Below the pieces are notes generated by a model. It made no database searches, had not been told where the DNA came from, and saw nothing but the letters and a program-made list of their open reading frames with translations. A stretch of DNA of 64,000 bases, taken from contig NZ_CP079218.1 of assembly GCF_019317285.1 (NCBI RefSeq), positions 806,001 to 870,000 of the forward strand. Direction: 5' to 3'. This stretch comes from Pedobacter sp. D749 (GTDB taxonomy: Bacteria; Bacteroidota; Bacteroidia; Sphingobacteriales; Sphingobacteriaceae). Below, in pieces: positions 1 through 8,126 of this stretch. Numbering within the stretch: position 1 is the stretch's first letter; each line of letters starts with the position of its first letter. Both the position numbers and the translations under genes were made by a program.

Positions 1-195
1 AAGTGCTTTTTGATTGCTAAAATCACCTTTAGCTCCATTTAAATCAATAATATGGATGAAATCTGTACCATTTGAACGATATTTTTCTATCATTTCGGGA
101 ATAGAAACATCATATTCTGTTTTTTGGTTATAGTCGCCTTCACGGAGACGGACAACTTTTCCATCCAAAATATCAATAGCGGGTATTATGTACAT
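1..195 (-). CDS. hisA: HisA, phosphoribosylformimino-5-aminoimidazole carboxamide ribotide isomerase (partial, N-terminus only)
   Basis: Only the first 65 codons are present, read leftwards from an ATG at 195 and cut by the window edge. The N-terminus reads MYIIPAIDILDGKVVRL, followed by a segment with FIHIIDLNGA. This is the start of the HisA (beta/alpha)8 barrel, with the catalytic Asp in PAIDIL and the second phosphate-barrel strand. HisA performs the Amadori isomerisation of ProFAR to PRFAR in histidine synthesis. A single base separates its start from the hisH stop, so it is the next gene of the leftward his operon. The family is near 240 residues, so about three quarters lie outside. 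Identity is secure from the motif and gene order. Confidence 0.93.
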   Translation of the reverse strand, partial: MYIIPAIDILDGKVVRLREGDYNQKTEYDVSIPEMIEKYRSNGTDFIHIIDLNGAKGDFSNQKAL

Positions 196-196
196 T

Positions 197-790
197 TTAT
201 AAGCTTAAGTTTGAAAAATTTTTTAATACTAGTTCGCCGGCTTTTCCCGATTTTTCGGGGTGAAATTGAACGCCGTAGAAATTATCTTTTTGCACAGCTG
301 CCGAAAACTTCAAACCATAATCAGCAGATGCGATGTCAAAAGTAGGGTTATATTCAATAAAGTACGAATGCACAAAGTAAAATTGTGTATTATCTTCAAC
401 ACCTTCAAATAATGAATTGTTTTTCGGGCTAACCGCATTCCAGCCCATGTGTGGTATTTTGATATTCAGTGACTTATCGAATTTTTTGGTTTTAACCGGA
501 ACGACATTCAATAGTGCGGCATCACCCTCTTCTGAGTGTTCCGTAATGAGCTGCATGCCTACGCAGATACCAAGAACGGGTTTCGTCAGTTTTTTAATGG
601 CTTCAACCAGGCCCGTTCCCTTTAACTTTTCCATGGCGGCACCGGCATGGCCCACACCAGGAATGATGATGTGGCTATATTTTTCGAGGTCACTTTCTAT
701 ATTTACCATGCCGTAGGTTACATTTAAGCGATCTAGAGCTGCGGTAAGGGAGAAGATGTTACCTGCTCCGTAGTTTATAATTCCAACCAT
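197..790 (-). CDS. hisH: HisH, imidazole glycerol phosphate synthase glutaminase subunit
   Basis: Full-length class I glutamine amidotransferase of 197 residues, the usual size. The nucleophile Cys76 lies in GICVGMQL, and the partner His177 and Glu179 lie in FHPEKSG. The oxyanion strand IIIPGVGHAG is around residues 41-50. HisH makes ammonia from glutamine and passes it to HisF, which turns PRFAR into IGP and AICAR. It sits between hisB and hisA in the his operon. hisF is expected beyond the left edge, after hisA. The 199-bp gap separating it from hisB holds a hairpin repeat, so hisHA could be partly uncoupled from the upstream genes. Confidence 0.96.
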   Translation of the reverse strand: MVGIINYGAGNIFSLTAALDRLNVTYGMVNIESDLEKYSHIIIPGVGHAGAAMEKLKGTGLVEAIKKLTKPVLGICVGMQLITEHSEEGDAALLNVVPVKTKKFDKSLNIKIPHMGWNAVSPKNNSLFEGVEDNTQFYFVHSYFIEYNPTFDIASADYGLKFSAAVQKDNFYGVQFHPEKSGKAGELVLKNFSNLSL

Positions 791-852
791 AGTTTTGTAT
801 TTCAGATTCCTTTTATTTATGAGGTTTGAAAATGAAAGTCAGCTTTTCATAG

Positions 853-927
853 GGCCTGTAGTCCCGCTATCGCTTATAGTCCTCTCCCGATGAAAAATCG
901 GGATGCGGGCTATTCCGCTCTATCGGG
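853..927. repeat. Intergenic hairpin repeat between hisB and hisH
   Basis: The gap from 791 to 989 has no credible gene. It contains a compact hairpin with arms TCCCGAT (885-891) and ATCGGGA (897-903), flanked by CCCGC on the left and GCGGG on the right, in a block rich in TATCGGG-like words. Its style matches dispersed hairpin repeats common between Bacteroidota genes. No second copy was found in this window, so repeat status is inferred. Inside an operon it may cause pausing or partial termination. Confidence 0.5.
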
Positions 928-989
928 TTTAGTTAACGACGGATGGGCGTCAAAACCCTCCGCCATAAACCTTTCAGCGTTCCACCTTC

Positions 990-2123
990 TTATAACATTC
1001 CCTTTGTGCTCGGTAACACCATTTTCTCCGCATCACGTTTGATTGCCATTTTAATGGCTTTGGCGAATGCTTTAAAAATGGCCTCAATTTTATGATGTTC
1101 GTTATCGCCTTCTGCTTTTATGTTTAAATTGCATTTTGCAGCATCACTGAACGATTTAAAAAAATGATAGAACATCTCTGTAGGCATATCGCCGACCTTT
1201 TCGCGTTTAAAATCAGCATTCCAAACAATCCAGTTTCTTCCTCCAAAATCAATGGCCACCTGTGCCAGACAATCGTCCATTGGTAAGCAAAAACCATACC
1301 TTTCAATGCCTAGTTTGTTGCCTAATCCTTTAGCAAATGCTTCGCCCATGGCAATCCCGGTATCTTCTATCGTGTGGTGTTCGTCAATATGTAAGTCGCC
1401 TTTGGCAATTACCTCTAAATCTACACTTCCATGTCTGGCAATCTGATCGAGCATGTGATCAAAAAAGTTTAAACCCGTTTCAATCTTTGCTTTTCCTGTT
1501 CCGTCCAGATCCAGGTTAATGGTAATGTCGGTTTCGTTGGTTTTACGCTCGTGGTGAATTTTTCTGCTTCCTGCTTTAAGCAAGTTGTAGATATCTTCCC
1601 ATTTCCTGGTTTCCAGAATAATCACATCCAATAAAGTTTCATGCTTATCTAGGGCTTCTGTAGAACCTAATGCATCATTCTGGCGGAGAAAAATTGCCTT
1701 GGCACCTAAATTCTTGGCCAAAACAACATCGTTCAAACGATCGCCGATCACGAAAGAGTTTTTCAGGTCGTAATCTTCACTGAAATATTTTGTTAATAAA
1801 GCAGTGCCGGGTTTACGGGTAGGGGCATTGTCTTTTGCGAAAGTTCTATCAATCACAATCTCGCTAAAATGAACGCCTTCCCCTTCAAAAGTATCTAGCA
1901 TGAAATTATGGATCGGCCAGAAATTTTCTTCAGGATTTGAAAGTGTACCCAGTCCATCCTGATTGGTTACCATTACCAGTTCATAATCCAGTTCGGCTGC
2001 AATTTTAGACAAATAATATAAAGAACGCGGATAAAATTTAAGCTTTGCAAAACTATCTACCTGCTCGTCATCAGGCTCGATATTTAACGTTCCATCACGG
2101 TCGATAAATAATACTCTCTTCAT
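990..2123 (-). CDS. hisB: HisB, bifunctional histidinol-phosphatase / imidazoleglycerol-phosphate dehydratase
   Basis: 377 residues in two domains. Residues 1 to about 165 are a HAD phosphatase with the DxD motif at Asp8 and Asp10 in FIDRDGTLN and a late IGDRLNDV motif. This is the histidinol-phosphate phosphatase. Residues about 188-377 are the dehydratase, with the metal-binding [10 protein letters not shown] motif and its second copy [11 protein letters not shown]. The fused form carries out the sixth and eighth pathway steps and is typical of enterobacteria and Bacteroidota. It starts one base after the hisC stop, so the two are probably translationally coupled. Length and motifs are complete. 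Confidence 0.97.
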   Translation of the reverse strand: MKRVLFIDRDGTLNIEPDDEQVDSFAKLKFYPRSLYYLSKIAAELDYELVMVTNQDGLGTLSNPEENFWPIHNFMLDTFEGEGVHFSEIVIDRTFAKDNAPTRKPGTALLTKYFSEDYDLKNSFVIGDRLNDVVLAKNLGAKAIFLRQNDALGSTEALDKHETLLDVIILETRKWEDIYNLLKAGSRKIHHERKTNETDITINLDLDGTGKAKIETGLNFFDHMLDQIARHGSVDLEVIAKGDLHIDEHHTIEDTGIAMGEAFAKGLGNKLGIERYGFCLPMDDCLAQVAIDFGGRNWIVWNADFKREKVGDMPTEMFYHFFKSFSDAAKCNLNIKAEGDNEHHKIEAIFKAFAKAIKMAIKRDAEKMVLPSTKGML

Positions 2124-2124
2124 T

Positions 2125-3165
2125 TTAAAATTTTTCTAAAACAGTTAATAGTTTGTCGTTTTCTTCTTTTGTACCCACGGTGATCCTTAAACAACCTTCG
2201 CATAAAGTTACCTTAGAACGGTCGCGTACAATGATGCCTTGCTCCACTAAAGTATCATAAATTTTTAAGGCATTGGTAACTTCTGTCAGGATAAAATTGG
2301 CATCAGAAGGATATACTTTTTTGACGATGTTTAGTGCGGTTAAAGCCTTGCTTAAACGGTCTCTTTCTGCAACAGATTCTTTAATCCATTCGTTCACCTG
2401 AGCGATGTTTTTTAAAGCTTCAAAAGCTAAATCCTGCGTAGCCTGATTGATGTTATAAGGTGGCTTAATTTTGTTTAAAACATCGATCACTTTTGTTGAA
2501 GAAAATGCCATGCCCAAACGTAAAGCGGCAAGTCCCCAGGCCTTAGAAAAAGTTTGCAAAACTACCAGGTTTCCGTACTCGGTCAACTCCTGTATAAAGG
2601 TCTTCTGACGGGCGTAATTTATATACGCTTCATCCACGACAACGATGCCATTAAAGTTGGCTAAAATGGTTTCAATATCTTCGCGGTTTATCGAATTTCC
2701 GGTTGGATTATTTGGTGAACAAATGAAGATTAATTTTGTGTTTTTATCAATCGTTTCTGCGATCTTTTCCATATCTAATTGGAAGTTTGGAAGCAGGCTC
2801 ACTTTGCGTATTTCTACGTCATTTATATTGGCCGAAACTTCGTACATTCCGTAAGTTGGAGGTAGTATAATTACGTTGTCTTTTCCGGGATTACAGAAAG
2901 CGCGAAACAATAAATCTATCGCTTCATCACTACCATTTCCTAAAAAAGTATTCTCGATTGGCACACCTTTTATTTTGCTGATTGCATCTTTCAAATCAAG
3001 TTGCAATGGATCAGGATAACGGTTATAATTAGCGGGTAATGGCGAACCATAACTGTTCTCGTTTGCATCCAAAAAAACAGATGCCTGACCTTTAAATTCG
3101 TCCCTAGCGGTAGAGTAGGGGCGGAGGTTTTTTATATTTTCTCTTACTAAATTGTTAATGTCCAT
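2125..3165 (-). CDS. hisC: HisC, histidinol-phosphate aminotransferase
   Basis: 346-residue fold-type I PLP enzyme. The Schiff-base lysine is near residue 208 in [13 protein letters not shown]. The substrate and PLP motifs [28 protein letters not shown] and VVDEAYINY are all present, and the C-terminus holds CLRITVGT. It converts imidazole-acetol phosphate plus glutamate to histidinol phosphate. The gene lies between hisD (about 90 bp upstream) and hisB (one base downstream). Length is normal for the family and I see no missing catalytic residue. Confidence 0.97.
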   Translation of the reverse strand: MDINNLVRENIKNLRPYSTARDEFKGQASVFLDANENSYGSPLPANYNRYPDPLQLDLKDAISKIKGVPIENTFLGNGSDEAIDLLFRAFCNPGKDNVIILPPTYGMYEVSANINDVEIRKVSLLPNFQLDMEKIAETIDKNTKLIFICSPNNPTGNSINREDIETILANFNGIVVVDEAYINYARQKTFIQELTEYGNLVVLQTFSKAWGLAALRLGMAFSSTKVIDVLNKIKPPYNINQATQDLAFEALKNIAQVNEWIKESVAERDRLSKALTALNIVKKVYPSDANFILTEVTNALKIYDTLVEQGIIVRDRSKVTLCEGCLRITVGTKEENDKLLTVLEKF

Positions 3166-3254
3166 GTTAATTAAAATGATTGCACAGATTACTTAGTTCT
3201 TTTACTTCGGTATGATTACACAGATGATGTGATTACACCGATTTGCATTTTCTT

Positions 3255-4577
3255 TTATGTCGTTTTATCTTCGGACTTCGGACTTCCAACTCCTGACTCA
3301 AAGTTCAATCTAATACTAACTGCATTTTTATGTGCTTCCAAACCTTCAGCTGCAGCCAATATCTCTACTGTAGGGCCAATATTGTTTAATCCTGTGGCCG
3401 ATAACTGCTGAAAGGTGATCTTTTTCAGAAAAGCATCGGTAGATACGCCTGAATAAGCTTTTGCAAAGCCACTGGTTGGTAAAGTATGGTTGGTTCCCGA
3501 GGCATAATCGCCAACGCTTTCCGGTGTAAAGTTGCCTAAAAATACCGATCCTGCGTTGATAATCAATGGAGTTAGACTTTTGAAATGCTCCGTAGCTAAT
3601 ATTAAGTGCTCTGGTGCATATTCATTCGAAAATTGCATTGCCTCATCCAGGTTTTCAACTAAAACGGCATAAGAATTGGCTATTGCTTTAGCAGCGATCT
3701 CCTTCCTTGGGAGAATAGCAAGCTGATTTTCAATTGCTTTTAAGGTTTCAGCGATGATTTGATTTGAAGTAGATACTAAAATAGCCTGACTATCAGTTCC
3801 ATGTTCTGCCTGTGCAAGTAGATCAGCAGCAATAAATGACGGATTGGCAGTCTCATCAGCAATGACCAAAACTTCCGATGGTCCGGCAGGCATATCGATA
3901 GCGACTTTATTTTGGACCATGGTTTTTGCCGTGGTTACATAACGGTTGCCAGGGCCAAAGATCTTATATACCTGTGGCACGCTTTCGGTTCCGAAGGCCA
4001 TTGCCGCAACGGCCTGGGCGCCGCCAATTAAGAATAATTTTTCGATCCCCAGCAGCACGGCACAGTAAGCCAGATAACAATTGGTTTTGCCATCACTTTG
4101 TGGAGGAGAACAAACCACTATTTCTTTACATCCTGCAATGATTGCAGGTGTGGCCAGCATTAAAAATGTGCTCGGTAAAACAGCTGTTCCCCCCGGGATG
4201 TAAAGTCCTACTTTTTCAATTGCCCTCGATTCTCGCCAGCACACAACGCCAGGCATCGTTTCGATTTTGTCCTCAGTTTTTAACTGCGACTGGTGAAAAG
4301 TTTTGATATTTTGATAGGCCGTATCAATTGCATTTTTTGCTTCAACTGGTATGGTAGATGCAATTGCTTTTAATTCTTCTGCATTTAAAAACAGCTTCTC
4401 CAAATCAACTTTATCGAATGCTTTTGCAAAGTTGAAAAGTGCCTGGTCGCCATCTTTTTTTACAGTGCTGATGATGTCTCTTACACGTTCTTCAACCAAT
4501 TTATCGTCTTCAATCTGTCTTGAACAAAGTTCTTCAATTTTTGATTTAGATAAATCTGTATAATTGTAGATTTTCAA
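3255..4577 (-). CDS. hisD: HisD, histidinol dehydrogenase, with a repeat-derived C-terminal tail
   Basis: 440 residues. It oxidises histidinol to histidine in two NAD+-dependent steps. Family motifs are intact: GPGNRYVT for the nucleotide, DMPAGPSEVLV, the Zn-site segment AEHGTDSQA, EHLIL, and NHTLPTSG near the end. The native protein appears to end around NAVSIRLN. The last dozen or so residues (after RLN) are encoded by DNA made of the words GAGTCAG, GGAAGTCCGAAG and CCGAAGAT. The same words fill the gap near 28,870-29,020. An intergenic repeat has therefore probably replaced the natural stop and lengthened the protein by about 12 residues. Activity is probably unaffected because the tail is outside the motifs. 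Confidence 0.96.
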   Translation of the reverse strand: MKIYNYTDLSKSKIEELCSRQIEDDKLVEERVRDIISTVKKDGDQALFNFAKAFDKVDLEKLFLNAEELKAIASTIPVEAKNAIDTAYQNIKTFHQSQLKTEDKIETMPGVVCWRESRAIEKVGLYIPGGTAVLPSTFLMLATPAIIAGCKEIVVCSPPQSDGKTNCYLAYCAVLLGIEKLFLIGGAQAVAAMAFGTESVPQVYKIFGPGNRYVTTAKTMVQNKVAIDMPAGPSEVLVIADETANPSFIAADLLAQAEHGTDSQAILVSTSNQIIAETLKAIENQLAILPRKEIAAKAIANSYAVLVENLDEAMQFSNEYAPEHLILATEHFKSLTPLIINAGSVFLGNFTPESVGDYASGTNHTLPTSGFAKAYSGVSTDAFLKKITFQQLSATGLNNIGPTVEILAAAEGLEAHKNAVSIRLNFESGVGSPKSEDKTT

Positions 4578-4625
4578 TGTTTTATAATTTAAAATTAACT
4601 AATAGTTAATATGTGTTTGAACGAT

Positions 4626-5477
4626 TTATTTGATTATTTTCTCGATTGGCATTACCAAAATGCCTTCTGCACCTGCTGCTTTTAAACTGTTTATTTTGTC
4701 CCAGAAATCTTCCTCGGCAATTACAGAATGAACAGCAACCCAGTTTGGTTCGAAGAGCGGAACTACCGTTGGACTTTTTACCCCTGGAAGTAAATCGACT
4801 ACTTTTTGAAGGTTATCTTTTGATACATTTAGTACCACGTATTTGTTAGATTTTGCACTGAGTACAGATCGGATACGTTGAAGCAATTCTGCAACTTCCG
4901 GATTGTCGGCTATCGATTTGTTTCCGATTAAAACCGCTTCAGATTGCATCACATCAGCGAATGGTTTTAGCCCATTGCTCTTCAATGTTCCGCCTGTTGA
5001 TACGATATCAAAAATGGCATCACTTAAGCCTAAACCCGGACCAATTTCTACCGATCCTGAAATGGTTCTGATATCGGATTTAATACCCTTTTCCTGTAAG
5101 AATTTTTCGAGGATTACGGGATAAGAAGTAGCAATCGCTTTGCCGTTCAATTCTTCCAGTTTTTGAATATTGCTGGTGGCCTGAACAGCTATTTTTAAAG
5201 TACATTTTCCGAAGCCTAATTTTTGAAGATAATCTACTTCGGCTTTTGTTTCTACAATTACATTTTCACCAACTATACCCAGATCAGCAATGCCGTCTTG
5301 TACATATTCAGGAATATCATCATCGCGAAGGAAAAGGATTTCTAAAGGAAAATTAGTAACGGTTGAGATGAGTGAGCTTTTGTAGTTTTCGAAAGATAAA
5401 CCACAGTTTTTAAGTATTTCTACAGATTTTTCGTTTAACCTACCCGACTTCTGGATAGCGATTTTAAGTGTTTTCAA
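4626..5477 (-). CDS. hisG: HisG, ATP phosphoribosyltransferase (long form)
   Basis: 283 residues, matching the long HisG form with a C-terminal regulatory ACT-like domain (about residues 205-283), which normally lets histidine inhibit the enzyme. The catalytic part starts KIAIQKSGRL and has DLGIVGENV and the PRPP-binding segment DIVSTGGTLKSNG. PGVKSPTVVPL follows near residue 230. It commits PRPP and ATP to histidine synthesis. Translation appears to begin at TTG (5477-5475); no in-frame ATG fits better. It is the first structural gene of the operon and lies downstream of the leader described at 5,516-5,676. Confidence 0.96.
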   Translation of the reverse strand: MKTLKIAIQKSGRLNEKSVEILKNCGLSFENYKSSLISTVTNFPLEILFLRDDDIPEYVQDGIADLGIVGENVIVETKAEVDYLQKLGFGKCTLKIAVQATSNIQKLEELNGKAIATSYPVILEKFLQEKGIKSDIRTISGSVEIGPGLGLSDAIFDIVSTGGTLKSNGLKPFADVMQSEAVLIGNKSIADNPEVAELLQRIRSVLSAKSNKYVVLNVSKDNLQKVVDLLPGVKSPTVVPLFEPNWVAVHSVIAEEDFWDKINSLKAAGAEGILVMPIEKIIK

Positions 5478-5515
5478 AGTATTGAATATAGAGTGAACAA
5501 GAAATTATTTTACGG

Positions 5516-5538
5516 AAAAAAGTTTTGAAGTACAAAAC
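5516..5538 (-). terminator. Candidate his attenuator terminator
   Basis: Read leftwards, the leader RNA has GTTTTG, a five-base loop and CAAAAC, followed directly by six U residues (A run at 5516-5521). It lies 17 bases after the stop of the His-rich leader peptide and about 40 bases before hisG. The stem has only six pairs, mostly A-U, so it would be a weak terminator. The 3' arm can also pair with TTTGAA at the start of the leader coding sequence (5585-5590), giving a possible competing structure. Confidence 0.5.
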
Positions 5539-5548
5539 AAACATATCA

Positions 5549-5564
5549 TATCGCCTATCGGCGA
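5549..5564 (-). promoter_or_regulatory. Hairpin overlapping the leader-peptide stop
   Basis: A perfect six-base inverted repeat, ATCGCC-GATA-GGCGAT in the leftward reading, covers the last codons and the TAG stop of the leader peptide. A ribosome reaching the stop would mask it, while one stalled on the His codons would not. That is the geometry expected of a pause or anti-terminator element, but I could not fold the RNA. Confidence 0.45.
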
Positions 5565-5602
5565 TGGTGTAAATGTAAGTGATGGTTCAAAGTTAAATTC
5601 AT
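5555..5602 (-). CDS. hisL: His-rich leader peptide of the his operon (hisL-like)
   Basis: A 15-codon reading frame on the leftward strand reads MNLTLNHHLHLHHRR and ends at TAG. Five of its fifteen residues are histidine, including two adjacent pairs. It begins about 38 bases after the predicted transcription start and 125 bases before hisG. It is followed by a hairpin over the stop codon and a weak U-tract terminator. A short His-rich frame in this position is the hallmark of ribosome-mediated attenuation, as in enteric his operons. Stalling at low His-tRNA would favour read-through into hisG. Chance occurrence of five His in fifteen codons exactly upstream of hisG is unlikely, but expression is not shown by sequence. 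Confidence 0.72.
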   Translation of the reverse strand: MNLTLNHHLHLHHRR

Positions 5603-5646
5603 AAATTATTTCTGCCAGTATCAATACGTTAGCTGATAAGCGCTGG

Positions 5647-5676
5647 CAAATATAGTGTTTGAAATGATAAAACAAA
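5647..5676 (-). promoter_or_regulatory. Promoter of the his operon
   Basis: In the leftward reading there is TTTG (5676-5673), an 18-base spacer and TATATTTG (5654-5647). This fits the Bacteroidota housekeeping promoter (TTTG at -33, TAnnTTTG at -7). Predicted start is near 5640, giving a leader of about 160 nt before hisG, which includes the His-rich peptide. Confidence 0.7.
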
Positions 5677-5679
5677 AAA

Positions 5680-5702
5680 TAATGGCACTTAATTTGCCAT
5701 TA
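5680..5702. terminator. Hairpin upstream of the his promoter
   Basis: Arms TAATGGCA (5680-5687) and TGCCATTA (5695-5702) form a perfect eight-pair stem with a seven-base loop. Leftwards it is followed by a T run that merges into the -33 element of the his promoter. Rightwards it is followed by TGCTGTTTTTATT. It could insulate the his promoter from leftward read-through, or act on the divergent transpeptidase transcript. Confidence 0.4.
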
Positions 5703-5751
5703 TGCTGTTTTTATTGTTAATAACCCATATTTATATTAAAATTTTACTCTT

Positions 5752-7314
5752 TTGAAAAAGTTTCGCTTTCTAATTCTGCCCTTTATTTTGTTCATTTCTG
5801 CCTGTGGGTGGTTTAAAAGCCCACCAGAGATTGGGAAAGTGCTTTCTGAGCATTTTAAGAATAAAATCTATAAAGATTTCGATACTGTAGCTTATGACAG
5901 CATTTTTGTGAAAACAATGGACAGTCTTTCGGGCAAATTCGTTAACCCTAAAACTATAAAAGCATTTTATGCCAATAATAATGCTCAACCTAAGTTGGTT
6001 ACGCAATTCTATATTAATGGAGAATTAGATTCATTAGTGAGTTATTTAGATCAAAGTAAGGTGCATGGCTTTAACTCAAAGATCTTTAAAGGGGATGAAA
6101 TTAAAAGCTTGTTAGCAGTGTTAGCAGCCAATAAATTTAAAAAAGTTGACGAAAGTTATCCTGTAATTGCCAAATTAGAGCTGCTATCGGCAAATGCTTA
6201 TTTAAACTATAATAATTACCTTAAATACGGAGTCGTAAATCCCCGAACTATCTTTTCGCGTTATTACATTAAAGTAAAACGCCCGGACAGCTTGGGGATG
6301 ATTAATCTTTTAAGTGGTAAAAGTCTTTTGGATACCTTAAGATCTGTTCAACCAAAATCGGTTCAATATAAAGCTTTACAGTCTGCCTATTTAAATACAG
6401 ATGTGGAAAGTGAGAAGCGTATTTTATTATTGAATATGGAACGTTTCCGTTGGAAAATGCCAGAGACGGGAGGTAACTATGTGCAGGTAAATATTCCTGA
6501 TTTTAGATTAACCTGGCTAGATAAAACAGATACCGTAATTACGATGAAAGTTTGTGTTGGTGGCAAGCGTGAAAATGGTTATGAAGATAAGCTAAAAGCC
6601 TTTGCAAAATCGGGTAATCTGGATGATAAACCAAAGAACCATGAGACACCACTATTGTTCAGTAAAATCAACTCCATTCAGGCCAATCCAATCTGGAATA
6701 TTCCGGTAAGTATTGCCCAAAGTGAGATCTATTGGATGGCTCGAAAAGATCCTTATTATTTATCGAATAGCAACATTAAAGTTTACTATAAAGACAAGCT
6801 AATTGGTGAGCCTGATACCATCAATTGGAACAGGTATTCGCGTGATAAATTGCCCTTCAAATTTAAGCAGGGATCAGGCGGTGGAAACGCTTTAGGGAAG
6901 TTCAAATTTATCTTCGATAACAGCTCGAGTATTTACCTGCACGACACCAATAATAAGAACGGATTTAACCTAACCAATAGAGCGATTAGTCACGGCTGTG
7001 TACGCATCGAAAAGCCGTTAGAATTTGCCGCACTTTTGGTGAAAGATTCTTATGCTTATGATAAGCTTAGGGCAGAGGTAGATTTACCACCGATAGATAG
7101 TGCGCATATGAAATGGTATAGAAAGCGCATGGCCCAAAAGGCAGATACCACTAAAGCATTTCAATTAAAACCAGCTTGGTTTGCCCCAAAGAAAAATGTT
7201 CCATTAATCATTACCTATATCACTGCCTGGTCGCAAAATGACAGGATCGAATACAGACCTGATGTGTACGGTATGGATGAAAAACTTTGGACTGCAATGA
7301 AAAAGTTCAGGTAG
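5752..7314 (+). CDS. L,D-transpeptidase, YkuD family lipoprotein
   Basis: 520 residues. The N-terminus is a lipoprotein signal with a lipobox ending FISACG (Cys18), so the protein should be anchored in a membrane facing the periplasm. The catalytic YkuD motif SHGCVRIEKP lies near residues 412-421, with Cys near 415, preceded by a conserved His in YLHDTNN. The long region before it resembles the scaffold of YcbB/LdtD-type enzymes. Such enzymes make 3-3 cross-links in peptidoglycan or attach proteins to it. The start is TTG at 5752, giving KKFRFLILPF as signal sequence; no in-frame ATG gives a complete signal. It is transcribed alone, divergently from the his operon. Confidence 0.9.
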   Translation: MKKFRFLILPFILFISACGWFKSPPEIGKVLSEHFKNKIYKDFDTVAYDSIFVKTMDSLSGKFVNPKTIKAFYANNNAQPKLVTQFYINGELDSLVSYLDQSKVHGFNSKIFKGDEIKSLLAVLAANKFKKVDESYPVIAKLELLSANAYLNYNNYLKYGVVNPRTIFSRYYIKVKRPDSLGMINLLSGKSLLDTLRSVQPKSVQYKALQSAYLNTDVESEKRILLLNMERFRWKMPETGGNYVQVNIPDFRLTWLDKTDTVITMKVCVGGKRENGYEDKLKAFAKSGNLDDKPKNHETPLLFSKINSIQANPIWNIPVSIAQSEIYWMARKDPYYLSNSNIKVYYKDKLIGEPDTINWNRYSRDKLPFKFKQGSGGGNALGKFKFIFDNSSSIYLHDTNNKNGFNLTNRAISHGCVRIEKPLEFAALLVKDSYAYDKLRAEVDLPPIDSAHMKWYRKRMAQKADTTKAFQLKPAWFAPKKNVPLIITYITAWSQNDRIEYRPDVYGMDEKLWTAMKKFR

Positions 7315-7353
7315 AATTTAATCAACAGTTTCGATCTTCTTGGTTAAAACGAT

Positions 7354-7378
7354 TAACTTTGTGTTGTTTTAACACAAA
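7354..7378 (+). promoter_or_regulatory. nrtR promoter -7 element overlapped by NrtR-box-like palindrome 1
   Basis: TAACTTTG (7354-7361) fits the -7 consensus; the -33 match (TTTC at 7329) is poor. Overlapping it is a perfect 21-bp palindrome, TTTGTGTT-N5-AACACAAA (7358-7378), ending seven bases before the nrtR start. A protein bound here would block the promoter. The same 8-5-8 design recurs twice before the next gene, which suggests autoregulation by NrtR. Confidence 0.7.
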
Positions 7379-7385
7379 TTAAGGG

Positions 7386-8078
7386 ATGATCGATCAAAAT
7401 ATTAAAATTGCTGTTGACGCCATTGTTTTTGGCTACGAAAAAGGAACACTTTATGTGTTGGCTGTTCAGCAGCGATTTGGTAAACTGGCCGATAGATGGG
7501 TTTTACCAGGTGGATTTATTTTAAACGACGAGCCATTGCTTATGGCAGTTGAGCGCGAACTTAAAGAAGAGGCCGGCATAACCGTAAATTACCTGGAGCA
7601 ATTGGGTACTTTTGGTGATGATATTTACCGTGACGAACGATTTAGGGTAATTTCTGTCGCTTACTTTGCACTGGTTAATCCTAAAAATTTTGTGTTAAAA
7701 GCCGATACCGATGCTAAAGATGCCAGGTGGTTTCCTGTTGCTCAAATTCCAAAGTTGGGCTACGATCACAATGAAATGGTTAATCTCGCTCATCAACGTT
7801 TAAAAAGCAAACTCACATACCAACCGATCGGTTTTGATCTGTTGGATCAGGAATTTCTCTTTTCCGATCTTGAAAATCTGTATTGCTCCATTTTAGAAAG
7901 AGATATAGACCGACGAAATTTCAGAAAAAAAATTCTAAGTTTTGGAATTGTTATAGAAACCGATAAAGTAGTTAAAATGGGTGCCAGCGGCAGACCAGGC
8001 AAACTTTTTACCTTTGATAAAACTAAATACAATCAACTTTTAAAGGGGAATTTCCAGTTCGATATTAGTTTTGCGTAA
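7386..8078 (+). CDS. nrtR: NrtR-type transcription regulator (Nudix domain plus winged helix)
   Basis: 230 residues. Residues about 5-140 are a Nudix domain and about 150-230 a winged-helix DNA-binding domain, the two-part layout of the NrtR family that controls NAD genes. In characterised NrtR proteins ADP-ribose or related molecules release the repressor from DNA. The Nudix box here is complete (G x5 E x7 RELKEEAGI, ending near residue 65). Many NrtR members have lost this, so hydrolase activity may remain. The gene leads an NAD/ADP-ribose cluster that ends in nadV. One palindrome lies at its own promoter and two lie before the next gene, one of them across its stop codon. The assignment rests on domain order and context. 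Confidence 0.88.
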   Translation: MIDQNIKIAVDAIVFGYEKGTLYVLAVQQRFGKLADRWVLPGGFILNDEPLLMAVERELKEEAGITVNYLEQLGTFGDDIYRDERFRVISVAYFALVNPKNFVLKADTDAKDARWFPVAQIPKLGYDHNEMVNLAHQRLKSKLTYQPIGFDLLDQEFLFSDLENLYCSILERDIDRRNFRKKILSFGIVIETDKVVKMGASGRPGKLFTFDKTKYNQLLKGNFQFDISFA

Positions 8079-8090
8079 AATAAACACAAA
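8070..8090 (+). promoter_or_regulatory. NrtR-box-like palindrome 2
   Basis: TTTGCGTA-N5-AACACAAA, a 21-bp site of the same 8-5-8 design as the other two, across the stop codon of nrtR. It lies just upstream of the -33 element of the next promoter (8097). Its centre is 53 bp, about five helical turns, from the centre of palindrome 3, so two dimers would bind the same face of the DNA. Confidence 0.62.
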
Positions 8091-8096
8091 TTATTC

Positions 8097-8126
8097 TTTG
8101 TATTCTAAAAATGATTTTTATATTTG
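8097..8126 (+). promoter_or_regulatory. Promoter of the prs-to-nadV operon
   Basis: TTTG (8097-8100), an 18-base spacer and TATATTTG (8119-8126) match the Bacteroidota promoter consensus. The same spacer and -7 element occur at the his promoter in this window. Predicted start is near 8131, about 16 bases before the first codon. Confidence 0.75.

Noticed and set aside
417-716. 99-codon ORF on the + strand inside hisH
   Set aside because: It is an overlapping frame within a gene whose catalytic triad is intact. No family resemblance.
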